Source of the DNA: Mycobacterium sp. URHD0025
GTDB lineage: Bacteria > Actinomycetota > Actinomycetes > Mycobacteriales > Mycobacteriaceae
Length of the DNA: 64,000 nt
Direction: 5' to 3'
Assembly (NCBI RefSeq): GCF_000426065.1
Contig: NZ_AUEQ01000001.1
Coordinates: forward strand, 1-64,000
Shown here: in pieces, positions 40,521-50,720 of the stretch
Layout of the letters: every line of letters starts with the position of its first letter
How positions within the stretch are numbered: the first letter of the stretch is position 1
Translations under genes and position numbers: made by a program
Notes under the pieces: model-generated
What the model was told of the DNA's origin: nothing
The model's input: the letters and a program-made list of their open reading frames with translations, nothing else
Databases searched by the model: none

Positions 40521-42519
40521 GCGGCTGGCGTGGCTCGCGGTGTTGGTGGTGCTGGTCTCCGGCGGGCTGCTCGGCCTGCTCAGCGGCGGCGACTCCGCCT
40601 CACAATCGCCGGTCGCCGTCCCGGCCGATGCCGAATCGGCACGGGCCGACGCGCTGCGAGCCGATTTCCCCGGCGGCGATCAGGTGCCGGCGATCCTCGT
40701 CGTGACCCGCACCGACGGCGGTGAGCTCACCAGCGGCGACGTCGACGCCACCGCGGACGCCCGCCACCGGATGACCGATGCGCCCGGGCCGCCCGTGGTG
40801 GTCGCCGACGACGGCAAGGCCGCGGTGGCCACCGTGCCGTTGAAGGCCGGGCTGTCCGGTTTCGGGCTGAACGACGCCGTCAAAGATCTGCGCGCAACCG
40901 CCACCAACGGCTTGCCCGCCGGACTTCGGGCAGAGATCACCGGCGGTCCGGCCTTCGGTGCGGACATCGCCAATTCGTTTGCCGGAGCGAACATCACGCT
41001 GCTCGCGGTAACCGCGGCGGTAGTGGCGCTGCTGCTCATCGTCACCTACCGCTCGCCGGTGCTGTGGCTGGTACCGCTGCTGGTCATCGCCTTCGCCGAC
41101 CGTGTCGGTGCCGTCGTCGGGACCGCGGTGGCGTCCGGATTGGGTCTGAGCCCGGACGGGTCGACGTCGGGCATCACGAGCGTGCTGGTGTTCGGCGCGG
41201 GAACCAACTATGCGTTGCTGTTGATTTCGCGCTACCGGGAGGAACTCGGGCGCACCGAGCAGCATCGGGAGGCGCTCGTGACGGCGGTGCGGGCCGCCGC
41301 CCCCGCGATCGTGGCCAGTAACGCCACCGTGGTGCTGGCCCTGTTGACCTTGCTGTTCGCCTCGGCACCGAGCAACCGCAGCCTCGGCGTGCAAGCCGCT
41401 TCGGGTCTGATCGTCGCCGCGATCTTCGTTCTCGTCGTCCTGCCGCCGCTGCTCGCGCTGTGCGGCAAGCGACTGTTCTGGCCCTTCATTCCCGAGGTCG
41501 GCGCCACGCCGTTGACCGAAAGCGGTGTCTGGCACCGGATCGCAGACTCCGTGGCGCACAAGCCCGCCCGCGTCGCGGTGGTCTCATTGGCGGGCCTGGC
41601 TGTGCTGTGCACCGCTCTGCTGGCCACACCGATCGGGCTGACCCAGACCGAGCAGTTCCGGGTACAGGCCGAATCGGTGACCGGCTATCAGACGCTGGCC
41701 GCCCACTTCCCGAGCGGTCTCACCGACCCCACCCGCGTCATCGCGTCGACCGCCAAAGCCGGTGCGGTGCAGCGCGCGATCACCGACACCCCCGGTGTTG
41801 TCTCCGCCGGACCTGTCGGTCAGTCACCAACCGGGCTCAGCCAGTGGTCGGTGGTGCTCAAGGCCGAACCCGCCTCCGACGAGGCATTCAAAACGATTGA
41901 CGCCCTGCGCGATTCGGTACATTCGGCGGACCGTACCGCGTTGGTCGGCGGGTCCGACGCCCAGGCGAGGGACATCGCCAAAGCAGCGCAGCGTGACCGG
42001 ATGGTGGTGATCCCGGCGATTCTGGCGGTGGTGCTGGCGGTGCTCTACCTGCTGCTGCGGTCCGCCTTCGCGCCACTGGTGCTGGTCGGGGTGACGGTGC
42101 TCAGCGCGCTGGCCGCACTCGGGCTGGGCGGCTGGGCCAGCGTCCACATATTCGGATTCCCGGCTCTGGACAACAGCACTCCGCTGTTCGCGTTCCTGTT
42201 CCTGGTGGCCCTCGGCGTCGACTACACGATCTTCCTGGTCACCCGGGCCCGCGAGGAGACACCGGAACACGGCACCCGCCACGGCATCGTGCGGGCGGTG
42301 TCGGCCACCGGTGCGGTGATCACCAGCGCCGGTGTGGTGCTGGCCGCAGTGTTCTGCGTTTTGGGCGTGCTGCCGCTGATCGTGCTGACACAGCTGGGCA
42401 TCATCGTCGGCCTGGGCATCCTGCTGGACACGTTCGTGGTCCGCACGGTGATCATCCCGGCGCTCTTCACGTTGATCGGCCCGCGGATCTGGTGGCCGGG
42501 GTTGCACGCCGAGCGCTAG
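40513..42519 (+). CDS. MMPL/RND-family transporter
   Basis: A 668-residue transporter with the MMPL layout: one N-terminal helix, an extracytoplasmic loop (about 30-155), five or six helices (about 155-320), a second loop and a second helix block from about 495. VFGAGTNYALLLISRYREEL and FLFLVALGVDYTIFLVTRAREE are the paired TM4/TM10 motifs carrying the proton-relay Asp/Tyr; in the first repeat the usual D is replaced in GAGTNY. It is short compared with lipid-exporting MmpL proteins (about 950). GTG 40513 overlaps the antiporter gene. The cargo is unknown. Confidence 0.87.
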   Translation: MIKRLAWLAVLVVLVSGGLLGLLSGGDSASQSPVAVPADAESARADALRADFPGGDQVPAILVVTRTDGGELTSGDVDATADARHRMTDAPGPPVVVADDGKAAVATVPLKAGLSGFGLNDAVKDLRATATNGLPAGLRAEITGGPAFGADIANSFAGANITLLAVTAAVVALLLIVTYRSPVLWLVPLLVIAFADRVGAVVGTAVASGLGLSPDGSTSGITSVLVFGAGTNYALLLISRYREELGRTEQHREALVTAVRAAAPAIVASNATVVLALLTLLFASAPSNRSLGVQAASGLIVAAIFVLVVLPPLLALCGKRLFWPFIPEVGATPLTESGVWHRIADSVAHKPARVAVVSLAGLAVLCTALLATPIGLTQTEQFRVQAESVTGYQTLAAHFPSGLTDPTRVIASTAKAGAVQRAITDTPGVVSAGPVGQSPTGLSQWSVVLKAEPASDEAFKTIDALRDSVHSADRTALVGGSDAQARDIAKAAQRDRMVVIPAILAVVLAVLYLLLRSAFAPLVLVGVTVLSALAALGLGGWASVHIFGFPALDNSTPLFAFLFLVALGVDYTIFLVTRAREETPEHGTRHGIVRAVSATGAVITSAGVVLAAVFCVLGVLPLIVLTQLGIIVGLGILLDTFVVRTVIIPALFTLIGPRIWWPGLHAER

Positions 42520-42544
42520 CTTGGCAGGTGTGCAGGAGCTGCGA

Positions 42545-43336
42545 GTGCCGACGAAACTCGGCCGCCTTCGCGTCCAGGTCCGCGGCGACGGCGATGCCTT
42601 GCTGTTTTGGCCGAGCCTGCTGATGACCGGCGACATGTGGGCCGGGCAGGTGCAGGAGTTCGAGCCCGATCACCGGGTCATCGTCGTCGACCCGCCCGGT
42701 CACGGCGGCAGCGAAAAGCTCACCGCCCCCTTCAGTTTCACCGACTGCGCCGATGTCGTCGCCGACATTCTCGACGGCGTGGGCGTCGAGCGCACGCACT
42801 TCGTCGGCAACTCGTGGGGTGGGATGATCGGTGGAACGTTCGCGGCGTTGCACCCGAGCCGCATCGGCCGTGCCGTGTTGATGAACTGCACGGCATCGCC
42901 CGCCGGGCGAGCGCAGAAGTTGGAGTACGGTTTGCTGCTGCGGATGGCCAAAACGCTCAGGGGAATCCGCGGTCCCCTCACCCGACCGGTGCTCACGGCG
43001 TTCCTCGGCCCGACGACGTTTCACACGCGTCCCGAAGTGGTTGCCTTCGTACGGAACGCCGTGCACCGCGTCGACGTCGATTCCGCCGCCTGGGCGGTGC
43101 AGAGCGTGGTACCGCGGCGCCCGGACCAGCGGACGTTGCTCTCCCGCGTGAAGGCGCCGGTGCTCGTGGTCGCCGGCGCCGAAGACGCGACGTTCCCGCT
43201 GCGGGAGACCATCGCGATGGCCGACGCCATTCCGGGGGCCGACGTGACGGTGCTCGACGGCGTCGCGCACCTGGCCGCGCTGGAGAATCCCCGCCTCGTC
43301 AACACGTTGATCAGGCAGTTCCTGGCACGCGAGTAG
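42545..43336 (+). CDS. Alpha/beta-hydrolase-fold protein
   Basis: A 263-residue hydrolase with the triad Ser in GNSWGG (near 90), Asp in GAEDATF (near 212) and His in GVAHLAALE (near 240). The HG-type oxyanion region is LLFWPSLLMTG. GTG 42545 has AGGAG six bases upstream and is my choice; GTG 42530 or TTG 42521 would add a few residues. It lies 25 bases after the MMPL stop and nine before the P450 gene, so the hydrolase, P450 and ferredoxin probably form one operon. The fold covers esterases, epoxide and C-C hydrolases; the substrate is unknown. Confidence 0.82.
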   Translation: MPTKLGRLRVQVRGDGDALLFWPSLLMTGDMWAGQVQEFEPDHRVIVVDPPGHGGSEKLTAPFSFTDCADVVADILDGVGVERTHFVGNSWGGMIGGTFAALHPSRIGRAVLMNCTASPAGRAQKLEYGLLLRMAKTLRGIRGPLTRPVLTAFLGPTTFHTRPEVVAFVRNAVHRVDVDSAAWAVQSVVPRRPDQRTLLSRVKAPVLVVAGAEDATFPLRETIAMADAIPGADVTVLDGVAHLAALENPRLVNTLIRQFLARE

Positions 43337-43345
43337 CGTCGTGGC

Positions 43346-44551
43346 ATGACTGGGCCGACGACACTGCCGCCATTGCACATGCGGCGCAATGCCTTCGACC
43401 CGACGCCGGACCTGGGCGAGATCCGCGAGAACGCCGGAGTGCGCACTGTCGTCAGTGCGCTCGGCAACGCCGTGTACCTGATCACCCGCCACGAGGACGT
43501 CAAGGCGGTACTGGGTGACCATGAACGGTTCTCCAACAGCAGACCACCGGGTTTCGCCCTGCCGGGCGCGCCGGCGATGTCCGACGAGGAGCTGGCCAGC
43601 GCACGGGCAGGCAACCTTCTGGGGCTTGACCCGCCCGAACACCAGCGGCTGCGCCGCATGCTGACGGCGGAGTTCACCATCCGCCGGATGAAACGTCTGG
43701 AACCTCGGATCGTCGAGATCGTCGACGCCCGTCTCGATGCGATGGCAGCGGCCGGCCCGCCGTCGGATCTCGTGGCCGATTTTGCACTGCCGATCCCCTC
43801 GTTGGTGATCTGCGAATTGCTCGGGGTGCCCTACGAGGACCGCGACGACTTCCAGCAACGCTCGGCCCACCAACTCGACCTGTCGCTGCCCATCGCCGAA
43901 CGCTTTGCGCTGCAACAGCAGAGCCGCGAGTACATGCGCGGCCTGGTGGGGCGGGCACGCCGCGATCCGGGCGAGGACATCCTCGGCATGCTGGTACGCG
44001 AGCACGGGGATGAGCTGTCCGACGACGAACTCGTCGGCATCGCCGGGCTCTTGCTGCTCGCCGGGCACGAGACGACGTCGAACATGCTGGGCCTCGGTGT
44101 CCTGGCACTGCTGCGCCACCCCGACCAGCTGAGCGCGGTACGCGACGACCCGGATACCGTCGCTCCCGCCATCGAGGAATTGCTGCGCTGGCTGTCCATC
44201 GTGCAGAACGCGATCCCCCGCTTCACCACCACAGAAGTCGAGATCGCCGGCGTGCGGATACCGGCGGGCGAGTTGGTCTTTGCCTCACTGCCCGCGGGCA
44301 ACCGGGATCCCCACTTCATCGCCAACCCTGATGTGCTCGACATCAGCCGCGGCGCGCCCGGCCACCTGGCATTCGGCCACGGCGTGCACCATTGCCTCGG
44401 TGCCCCGCTGGCCCGCATGGAGATGCGCATCGCCTTCCCGGCCCTGCTGCGCCGGTTCCCGGACCTCGCGCTCGCCGAACCGTTCGAGGACGTCGCCTAC
44501 CGGTCATTCCACTTCATCTACGGGCTGAAATCGTTGGCGGTAACGTGGTGA
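43346..44551 (+). CDS. Cytochrome P450
   Basis: A 401-residue class I bacterial P450. I-helix AGHETTS (about 238-244), K-helix ExxR in EELLRW (about 276), and the haem-binding loop FGHGVHHCLG with Cys near 350 are intact. No signal or anchor is present, so it is a soluble monooxygenase needing a ferredoxin, supplied by the next gene. The stop TGA overlaps a GTG near the ferredoxin start. I cannot assign a CYP family number; substrates of such mycobacterial P450s include sterols, fatty acids and terpenoids. Confidence 0.93.
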   Translation: MTGPTTLPPLHMRRNAFDPTPDLGEIRENAGVRTVVSALGNAVYLITRHEDVKAVLGDHERFSNSRPPGFALPGAPAMSDEELASARAGNLLGLDPPEHQRLRRMLTAEFTIRRMKRLEPRIVEIVDARLDAMAAAGPPSDLVADFALPIPSLVICELLGVPYEDRDDFQQRSAHQLDLSLPIAERFALQQQSREYMRGLVGRARRDPGEDILGMLVREHGDELSDDELVGIAGLLLLAGHETTSNMLGLGVLALLRHPDQLSAVRDDPDTVAPAIEELLRWLSIVQNAIPRFTTTEVEIAGVRIPAGELVFASLPAGNRDPHFIANPDVLDISRGAPGHLAFGHGVHHCLGAPLARMEMRIAFPALLRRFPDLALAEPFEDVAYRSFHFIYGLKSLAVTW

Positions 44552-44556
44552 ATGCC

Positions 44557-44751
44557 ATGAAGGTAGAAGCAGATCAAGACGCCTGTATCGCATCGGGCAA
44601 CTGCGTGATGATCTCCGACGCCATCTTCGATCAGGACGACGACGGTGTCGTCGAAGTGCTTGTCGACGAGGTGCCCGACGATCAGATCGACAAGGCGCGG
44701 CAGGCCGTCAAGCTGTGCCCCGCATCGGCATTGAAGCTCACCGGGGAGTGA
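44557..44751 (+). CDS. 3Fe-4S ferredoxin, P450 redox partner
   Basis: A 64-residue single-cluster ferredoxin with the motif CIASGNC and a later CP in KLCPASAL; the spacing, with Ala where a fourth Cys would be, indicates a [3Fe-4S] cluster. It follows the P450 directly and should pass electrons to it from a ferredoxin reductase encoded elsewhere. ATG 44557 gives the usual length; GTG 44548, overlapping the P450 stop as GTGA, would add three residues. The 3' end overlaps the convergent Ddn-like gene by 14 bases. Confidence 0.9.
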   Translation: MKVEADQDACIASGNCVMISDAIFDQDDDGVVEVLVDEVPDDQIDKARQAVKLCPASALKLTGE

Positions 44752-45202
44752 CGTCGGGCGTCAGCACGATCACCGGAATCGGCCGCGACGTTCGCTTCTG
44801 ATATCCGATGTAGCGGTCCTTGTTTCCTGGCATGTCATTGACGATCCGCCACAGCCGCGGATAGTCAGCACCGTCTGGAAGCACGGCTTTGGCGGTCGCT
44901 TTGAGCCGCTTCGGGCCGATGTTGATCTCCACCCTCGGATTGGCCTTCACGTTGTGATACCACCCGGGCGCGGTGGGTTCGCCTCCCTTTGACGCCACAA
45001 CCAGATAGTCGTCGCCGTCACGGGCGTAGGCGAGCGAATTGGCGCGCTGCTGACCGGTCTTGGCTCCGACGGTGTGCAGGATCAGGGTCGTCGGACCGCC
45101 GGGGATGTGGTGCCCGATCCGCCCGTCTGTGGCCTTGTAGACCTTGTCGTGCAGCATCAGCATCGGCAGACCGATGTACCTCTCCCACCACGGCATGCTC
45201 AT
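44738..45202 (-). CDS. Ddn-like deazaflavin (F420)-dependent nitroreductase family protein
   Basis: A 154-residue split-barrel protein of the nitroreductase/Ddn family, which uses F420H2 to reduce quinones and, in Ddn itself, nitroimidazoles. Motifs are TLILHTVGAKTGQQRANSLAY and DDYLVVASKGGEPTAPGWYHN, then NPRVEI, all typical for F420 binding in this group. ATG 45202 has AGGA at suitable distance; ATG 45196 is an alternative. The N terminus carries an amphipathic WWERYIGLPMLMLHD helix likely to sit on the membrane. It depends on F420H2, for which fgd1 in this window is the probable source. Confidence 0.87.
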   Translation of the reverse strand: MSMPWWERYIGLPMLMLHDKVYKATDGRIGHHIPGGPTTLILHTVGAKTGQQRANSLAYARDGDDYLVVASKGGEPTAPGWYHNVKANPRVEINIGPKRLKATAKAVLPDGADYPRLWRIVNDMPGNKDRYIGYQKRTSRPIPVIVLTPDVTPR

Positions 45203-45247
45203 ACGCCAATCCTGCTCGGCATTTCGCGGTAACGCCAGTGCCGGCAC

Positions 45248-46783
45248 TCAGAATGGTGGGGGTGGTCCGTAGTGTTCGGCGATCCAGGCTTGGAATTGGT
45301 GTTCGTGTTCGAGGTTGTTGTTGAGTTCAGCGCGTAGGCAGCGTTCTTCGGTGATGCGGTTTTGGCGGTCTTGTTCGCGGGTTTTGCGGCGGGTCGGCAT
45401 CCTCGCGCCGCGGTTGGGGCTGGGCGCCTCGGGTTCGGGTAGCTCCAGGTTGCCGGTCGGTGTGGCTAATGCCGGGAACATGGCGGCGCCGTGGGGTTCG
45501 GTGGTGTAGGTGTGGCCGGTGGGTGCGGTGAATTCGACGGTGCCGTCGGGCAATTGGCGATCCGACCAGCCGGCGCTGAAGGTTTTCAGTAGGTGATGGG
45601 CCCGGCAGTAGAGCTTGTTGTTGGACGGATGGGTCGGTCCGGCCGGGTAGGGCACGGTGTGGTCAACATCGCAGCGTTGGGCGGGGGCGTCGCAGCCGGG
45701 GAATCGGCAGGTCAGATCGCGCCACTGGATGAACTCGGAGAGCCCCGCCGACGGGCGGTACCCGGGCTGGCCGAGCTCAGTCGGTTCGGGAGATGCGGTC
45801 GGCTCAGTCGTCTCGGCCGACTCGCTGGGCTCGCTGGGTTCGGCCGTCTCGGTTGGTGGGGTCCGCTTAGCTGTAGCCGCCGGCACGCGCAGCGGCTTGA
45901 GTTTGGCGGTGGCCACCAACTCCCGCACACGGTGGGCGGGCAGAATGCCATGCCCAGGTAGATACCCCGGATCATTGGAGGTGCCGTCCACAGTGGCCTG
46001 CTCGGCCAGCACATGGATGACCGCGGCATTGGCGGCCGCGCGTTTCTGCGTGGCCGCGCAGTCGGGTAGCCCGCACAGGCAGCGCAACTGGGCTTGCATG
46101 CGGGCCACCGGCCCGATCGCGGCAGCGCGTCGCTGCGCATGCGTACGCGGGTCGTTGTCACAGACCGTGTTGGCCACCGCATCCAGGCGCTGATCCAGTG
46201 CCGCCGCGTCGGTGGCATCGACGTTGGCCCATAGTGTGGCCCGTCCGGGGCTGCCCGGGTCGATCTGAACGAACGCGTCTTCGGTCAGATCCGGTGGGAC
46301 TCGTACTCCGTGGGGGTCGAGTTTGGCGACCTGCTGATCCACCCGTTCGCGCACCTTGCGTTCCGAGAGTCGCATCCAGCTCCGCGCCCGCGACGCCAGT
46401 GCCTCATCGAGCTGTGCCCACACCGAGGAATGGACGGTTTCGGTGCGGGCGATGATGATCCGCACCACCCGGTAGTCGATGTCGCCGGCGGCGAATCGGG
46501 CCGCCACCAGGGGCAGTTTGTCGCGCAACACCCTGGCGTGGTGGATCTGGGTGCCGGCCCGGTTGCGGCTGATCCGCATCGCCGCCGAAATTTCGGCGGC
46601 CACTTCCTCGAACGGATCGGTGGTCCAAAAGATGGTCTCGGCCAACTCGCGTTCCCGGCGGGTATCCAGTTGCCCGATGGCGGTCAATCGGGCCGCGATC
46701 GCTGCTGACTCGGCCCGCGCCGCGGCAGTGATCGCATCGATCAACGCCGCACCCGAATCGGCATCAGCGTCCATCTCGAACAT
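45248..46783 (-). CDS. DUF222/HNH endonuclease-domain protein (13E12 family), full length
   Basis: A 511-residue protein: a helical DUF222 region (about 10-290), then a low-complexity linker rich in Thr, Glu, Pro and Ser around 300-345 (TETAEPSEPSESAE), then the HNH region with CRFPGCD, DVDHTVPYP and CRAHHL. The C terminus is basic then acidic and ends in PPPPF. ATG 46783 was chosen because a -10 box lies seven bases upstream and family members start with a similar MFE segment; an earlier GTG/ATG at 46834 would precede that promoter. A related partial gene lies at 1-633. An inverted-repeat element lies just upstream. Confidence 0.87.
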   Translation of the reverse strand: MFEMDADADSGAALIDAITAAARAESAAIAARLTAIGQLDTRRERELAETIFWTTDPFEEVAAEISAAMRISRNRAGTQIHHARVLRDKLPLVAARFAAGDIDYRVVRIIIARTETVHSSVWAQLDEALASRARSWMRLSERKVRERVDQQVAKLDPHGVRVPPDLTEDAFVQIDPGSPGRATLWANVDATDAAALDQRLDAVANTVCDNDPRTHAQRRAAAIGPVARMQAQLRCLCGLPDCAATQKRAAANAAVIHVLAEQATVDGTSNDPGYLPGHGILPAHRVRELVATAKLKPLRVPAATAKRTPPTETAEPSEPSESAETTEPTASPEPTELGQPGYRPSAGLSEFIQWRDLTCRFPGCDAPAQRCDVDHTVPYPAGPTHPSNNKLYCRAHHLLKTFSAGWSDRQLPDGTVEFTAPTGHTYTTEPHGAAMFPALATPTGNLELPEPEAPSPNRGARMPTRRKTREQDRQNRITEERCLRAELNNNLEHEHQFQAWIAEHYGPPPPF

Positions 46784-46790
46784 GTGTTCG

Positions 46791-46796
46791 ATTATG
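46791..46796 (-). promoter_or_regulatory. Candidate leaderless -10 box of the DUF222/HNH gene
   Basis: On the minus strand CATAAT is followed by seven bases and then ATG 46783. This spacing puts the transcription start at the start codon. It matches five of six positions of TATAAT. Confidence 0.45.
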
Positions 46797-46830
46797 CCAC
46801 CAGCCACCGACACGATATTCGTGTTATCTC

Positions 46831-47021
46831 TCACGACGTCGGTGACAGTTCTGCATCAGGACATCGGTGACACTTCTGTCGCGAGGCTCGGGCGGTGGCT
46901 GTCAATGAACCCATCGATCCTCGGGTCCGTCTTGCGATCTCGCAGTGGCCTGATGATGCGCCCCGCGGGACCAACTGTCACCGATGTCCTGATGCAGAAC
47001 CGTCCGTCACCGATGTCCTGA
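46831..47021. repeat. Compact inverted-repeat element with four copies of a 16-bp unit (MITE-like)
   Basis: A perfect 25-bp inverted repeat joins 46848-46872 and 46976-47000. Each arm holds two copies of the 16-mer GTCACCGATGTCCTGA: inverted at 46831-46846 (two mismatches) and 46856-46871, direct at 46977-46992 and 47006-47021. The arms enclose about 103 bases with no convincing gene. The whole gap between the DUF222 gene and 47177 (46784-47176) is otherwise non-coding; further GACATC/GTGACA-like words continue to about 47095. The arms recall IS481-type transposon ends as I remember them, so a solo or deleted element is possible. Confidence 0.75.
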
Positions 47022-47176
47022 GACATCACAACCGACACGATTTTCGGCGTCATCTCCCATGACATCCCGTGACGTCTGGTGACACTTGTGACCTTGTTCG
47101 ATCAGTGATCACCGCCAATGACAGAGACGCCGATAACAGAGATAGGGCGACACGTTCAGGCAGATGCCACCAAGAG

Positions 47177-47848
47177 CTACGCAGTTTCCTCGCGTTCGCC
47201 CGGCAGGTCGATCACCCCGGCCCTGATCAAGATCAGCAGACTGACCGCGAACACCCAGAGCGGGAACGCCAGCACGATCCACATGCTGACATTGCCGGCG
47301 ACCAGAAGCGCCACGGCGACAAGGTAAGTCGCGTACACAAGCGGGCGCGGCATCAGGCCCGTCTTCAACCAGATCGTCGCCAACGACATCATGAACACCG
47401 CCGCCATCCGCACGCCGTAGGTCTTGCTCAACGCCATCAACACCATTTGCCCGAACGTGGCGACGTGACTGTAGGCGGCGGCATCGGCAATGCCCGCCCG
47501 GCTGGCGATCAGCCCGGCACCCACCGCCGAGGAAACGAACATCATCGCCAGGAACAGGATCCCGCTGCCCAGGAACACCGAAGAGAAGAACCGGTCCTCG
47601 TAGCGACCGAAGCCGTCACGCACCACGCCGATGAACCACAGGAACGCGATGCCCGCGAAAGGCATCAAGACCGACGCGACCCGCAGGTGGGTTGTCGCGC
47701 CATCGACCCATTGCGAACCCGGCTCGGCACCCTCGGGCAACGAAGTGCGGATCAGTACGAGCGCCGCCCCGAACAGCACAGCGAACAGGACGCCCGCCAA
47801 TGCGGCTGCCCGGGGCGTCGACAAGCGGTGCAAATGTTGTTGGACCAC
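47177..47848 (-). CDS. Six-TM membrane protein, unknown function
   Basis: A 223-residue hydrophobic protein with helices at about 13-33, 60-78, 90-112, 130-150, 158-178 and 183-210 and short loops. Only one loop is sizeable (about 34-58, with PEGAEPGSQWVDGATTH). It ends in an acidic tail, PGEREETA. I do not recognise a family or catalytic motif. The start at 47848 is the longest in-frame option; TTG/GTG choices are uncertain. It is divergent from the SDR at 47942, and its 3' side faces the inverted-repeat element. Confidence 0.7.
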   Translation of the reverse strand: MVQQHLHRLSTPRAAALAGVLFAVLFGAALVLIRTSLPEGAEPGSQWVDGATTHLRVASVLMPFAGIAFLWFIGVVRDGFGRYEDRFFSSVFLGSGILFLAMMFVSSAVGAGLIASRAGIADAAAYSHVATFGQMVLMALSKTYGVRMAAVFMMSLATIWLKTGLMPRPLVYATYLVAVALLVAGNVSMWIVLAFPLWVFAVSLLILIRAGVIDLPGEREETA

Positions 47849-47929
47849 GGCGTCATGGTGACACTCGTCGCCGCGACGTGCGGGAAGATCGCGATTCGAT
47901 GCGCAATCGAGTCCGATATTCGCGGCCCA

Positions 47930-47935
47930 TACGAT
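47930..47935 (+). promoter_or_regulatory. Candidate leaderless -10 box of the SDR gene
   Basis: TACGAT matches TANNNT and ends six bases before ATG 47942. No Shine-Dalgarno sequence is visible between them, consistent with a leaderless transcript. Confidence 0.42.
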
Positions 47936-47941
47936 GGCCGG

Positions 47942-48688
47942 ATGTCACTCGGTGGGAAAACCGCATTGGTCACGGGAGCGACGAGCGGCATCGGTCATGC
48001 CACCGCGCTCCATCTCGCTGAACGAGGCGCTCATGTCCTGGCGAGCGGTCGAGACGCGGACCGCGGAGCTCAGGTGGTGACCGCGATCCGCAACGCCGGC
48101 GGCACCGCCGATTTTCTGGGCGCCACGTTGACCGATGCGGCCAGCGCACACGAATTGGCGGGAAGGGCAATCGATATCGCGGGCCAGATCGACATTCTGG
48201 TGAACAATGCCGCCATCGCGGTCTTCGGACCTACCGCGGCGATCGCCGAACAGGACTTCGACGCCTGCTACGCCCTCAACGTGAAGGTTCCGTTCTTCCT
48301 CGTCGGGGCCATCGCTCCGGCCATGGCTGCGCGAGGAGACGGCGCGATCGTCAACGTCAGCACCATGGTGTCGATGTTCGGCACAGCGGGCGCGGCGGTG
48401 TACGCATCTTCCAAGGCCGCGCTGAACCTGCTGACCAAATCGTGGGCGGCCGAATACGGCCCCAAAGGAGTCCGGATCAACGCCGTCGCTCCGGGACCGA
48501 CGCTGACCGAAGGCACCACCGCGCAGTACGGCACCGACCGCCTTGCCGCGCTCGCCGCCCAGGCCCCGGCGCGACGCGTCGCAGATCCCTCTGAAATCGC
48601 AAGAACCATCGGGTTTTTGGTTGGAGAGAGCGCCAGTTTCATCCACGGCGCGGTGCTGCCCGCCGACGGCGGGCGCACTGCGATCTGA
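47942..48688 (+). CDS. SDR-family oxidoreductase (FabG-like)
   Basis: A 248-residue classical SDR: TGATSGIGHATA (residues 11-22), VNNAAIAVFG, Ser in VNVSTMVS and YASSKAALN with Tyr and Lys at about 151-155, ending with FIHGAVLPADGGRTAI as in FabG-type reductases. ATG 47942 was taken because an SDR N terminus and a -10 box lie there; the longer frame is antisense to the membrane protein gene. It is convergent with the thioesterase gene, with a two-base gap. Substrate unknown. Confidence 0.88.
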   Translation: MSLGGKTALVTGATSGIGHATALHLAERGAHVLASGRDADRGAQVVTAIRNAGGTADFLGATLTDAASAHELAGRAIDIAGQIDILVNNAAIAVFGPTAAIAEQDFDACYALNVKVPFFLVGAIAPAMAARGDGAIVNVSTMVSMFGTAGAAVYASSKAALNLLTKSWAAEYGPKGVRINAVAPGPTLTEGTTAQYGTDRLAALAAQAPARRVADPSEIARTIGFLVGESASFIHGAVLPADGGRTAI

Positions 48689-48690
48689 CT

Positions 48691-50630
<1,940 letters not shown>

Positions 50631-50720
50631 CTAATCTTCCGCACTAGTGTGATGCAGCCGGTAGGTCACAATATCCCAGCTCACGCCAGGAACACATTTG
50701 TCTGACCGCAAGGAACAGTT

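Noticed and set aside
46856..47065. 69-codon minus-strand frame inside the inverted-repeat element
   Set aside because: It is largely made of the repeat arms and has no start signal or recognisable domain. The middle segment (RPLRDRKTDPRIDGFIDSH) could be a fragment of an old transposase, but I cannot support it as a gene.
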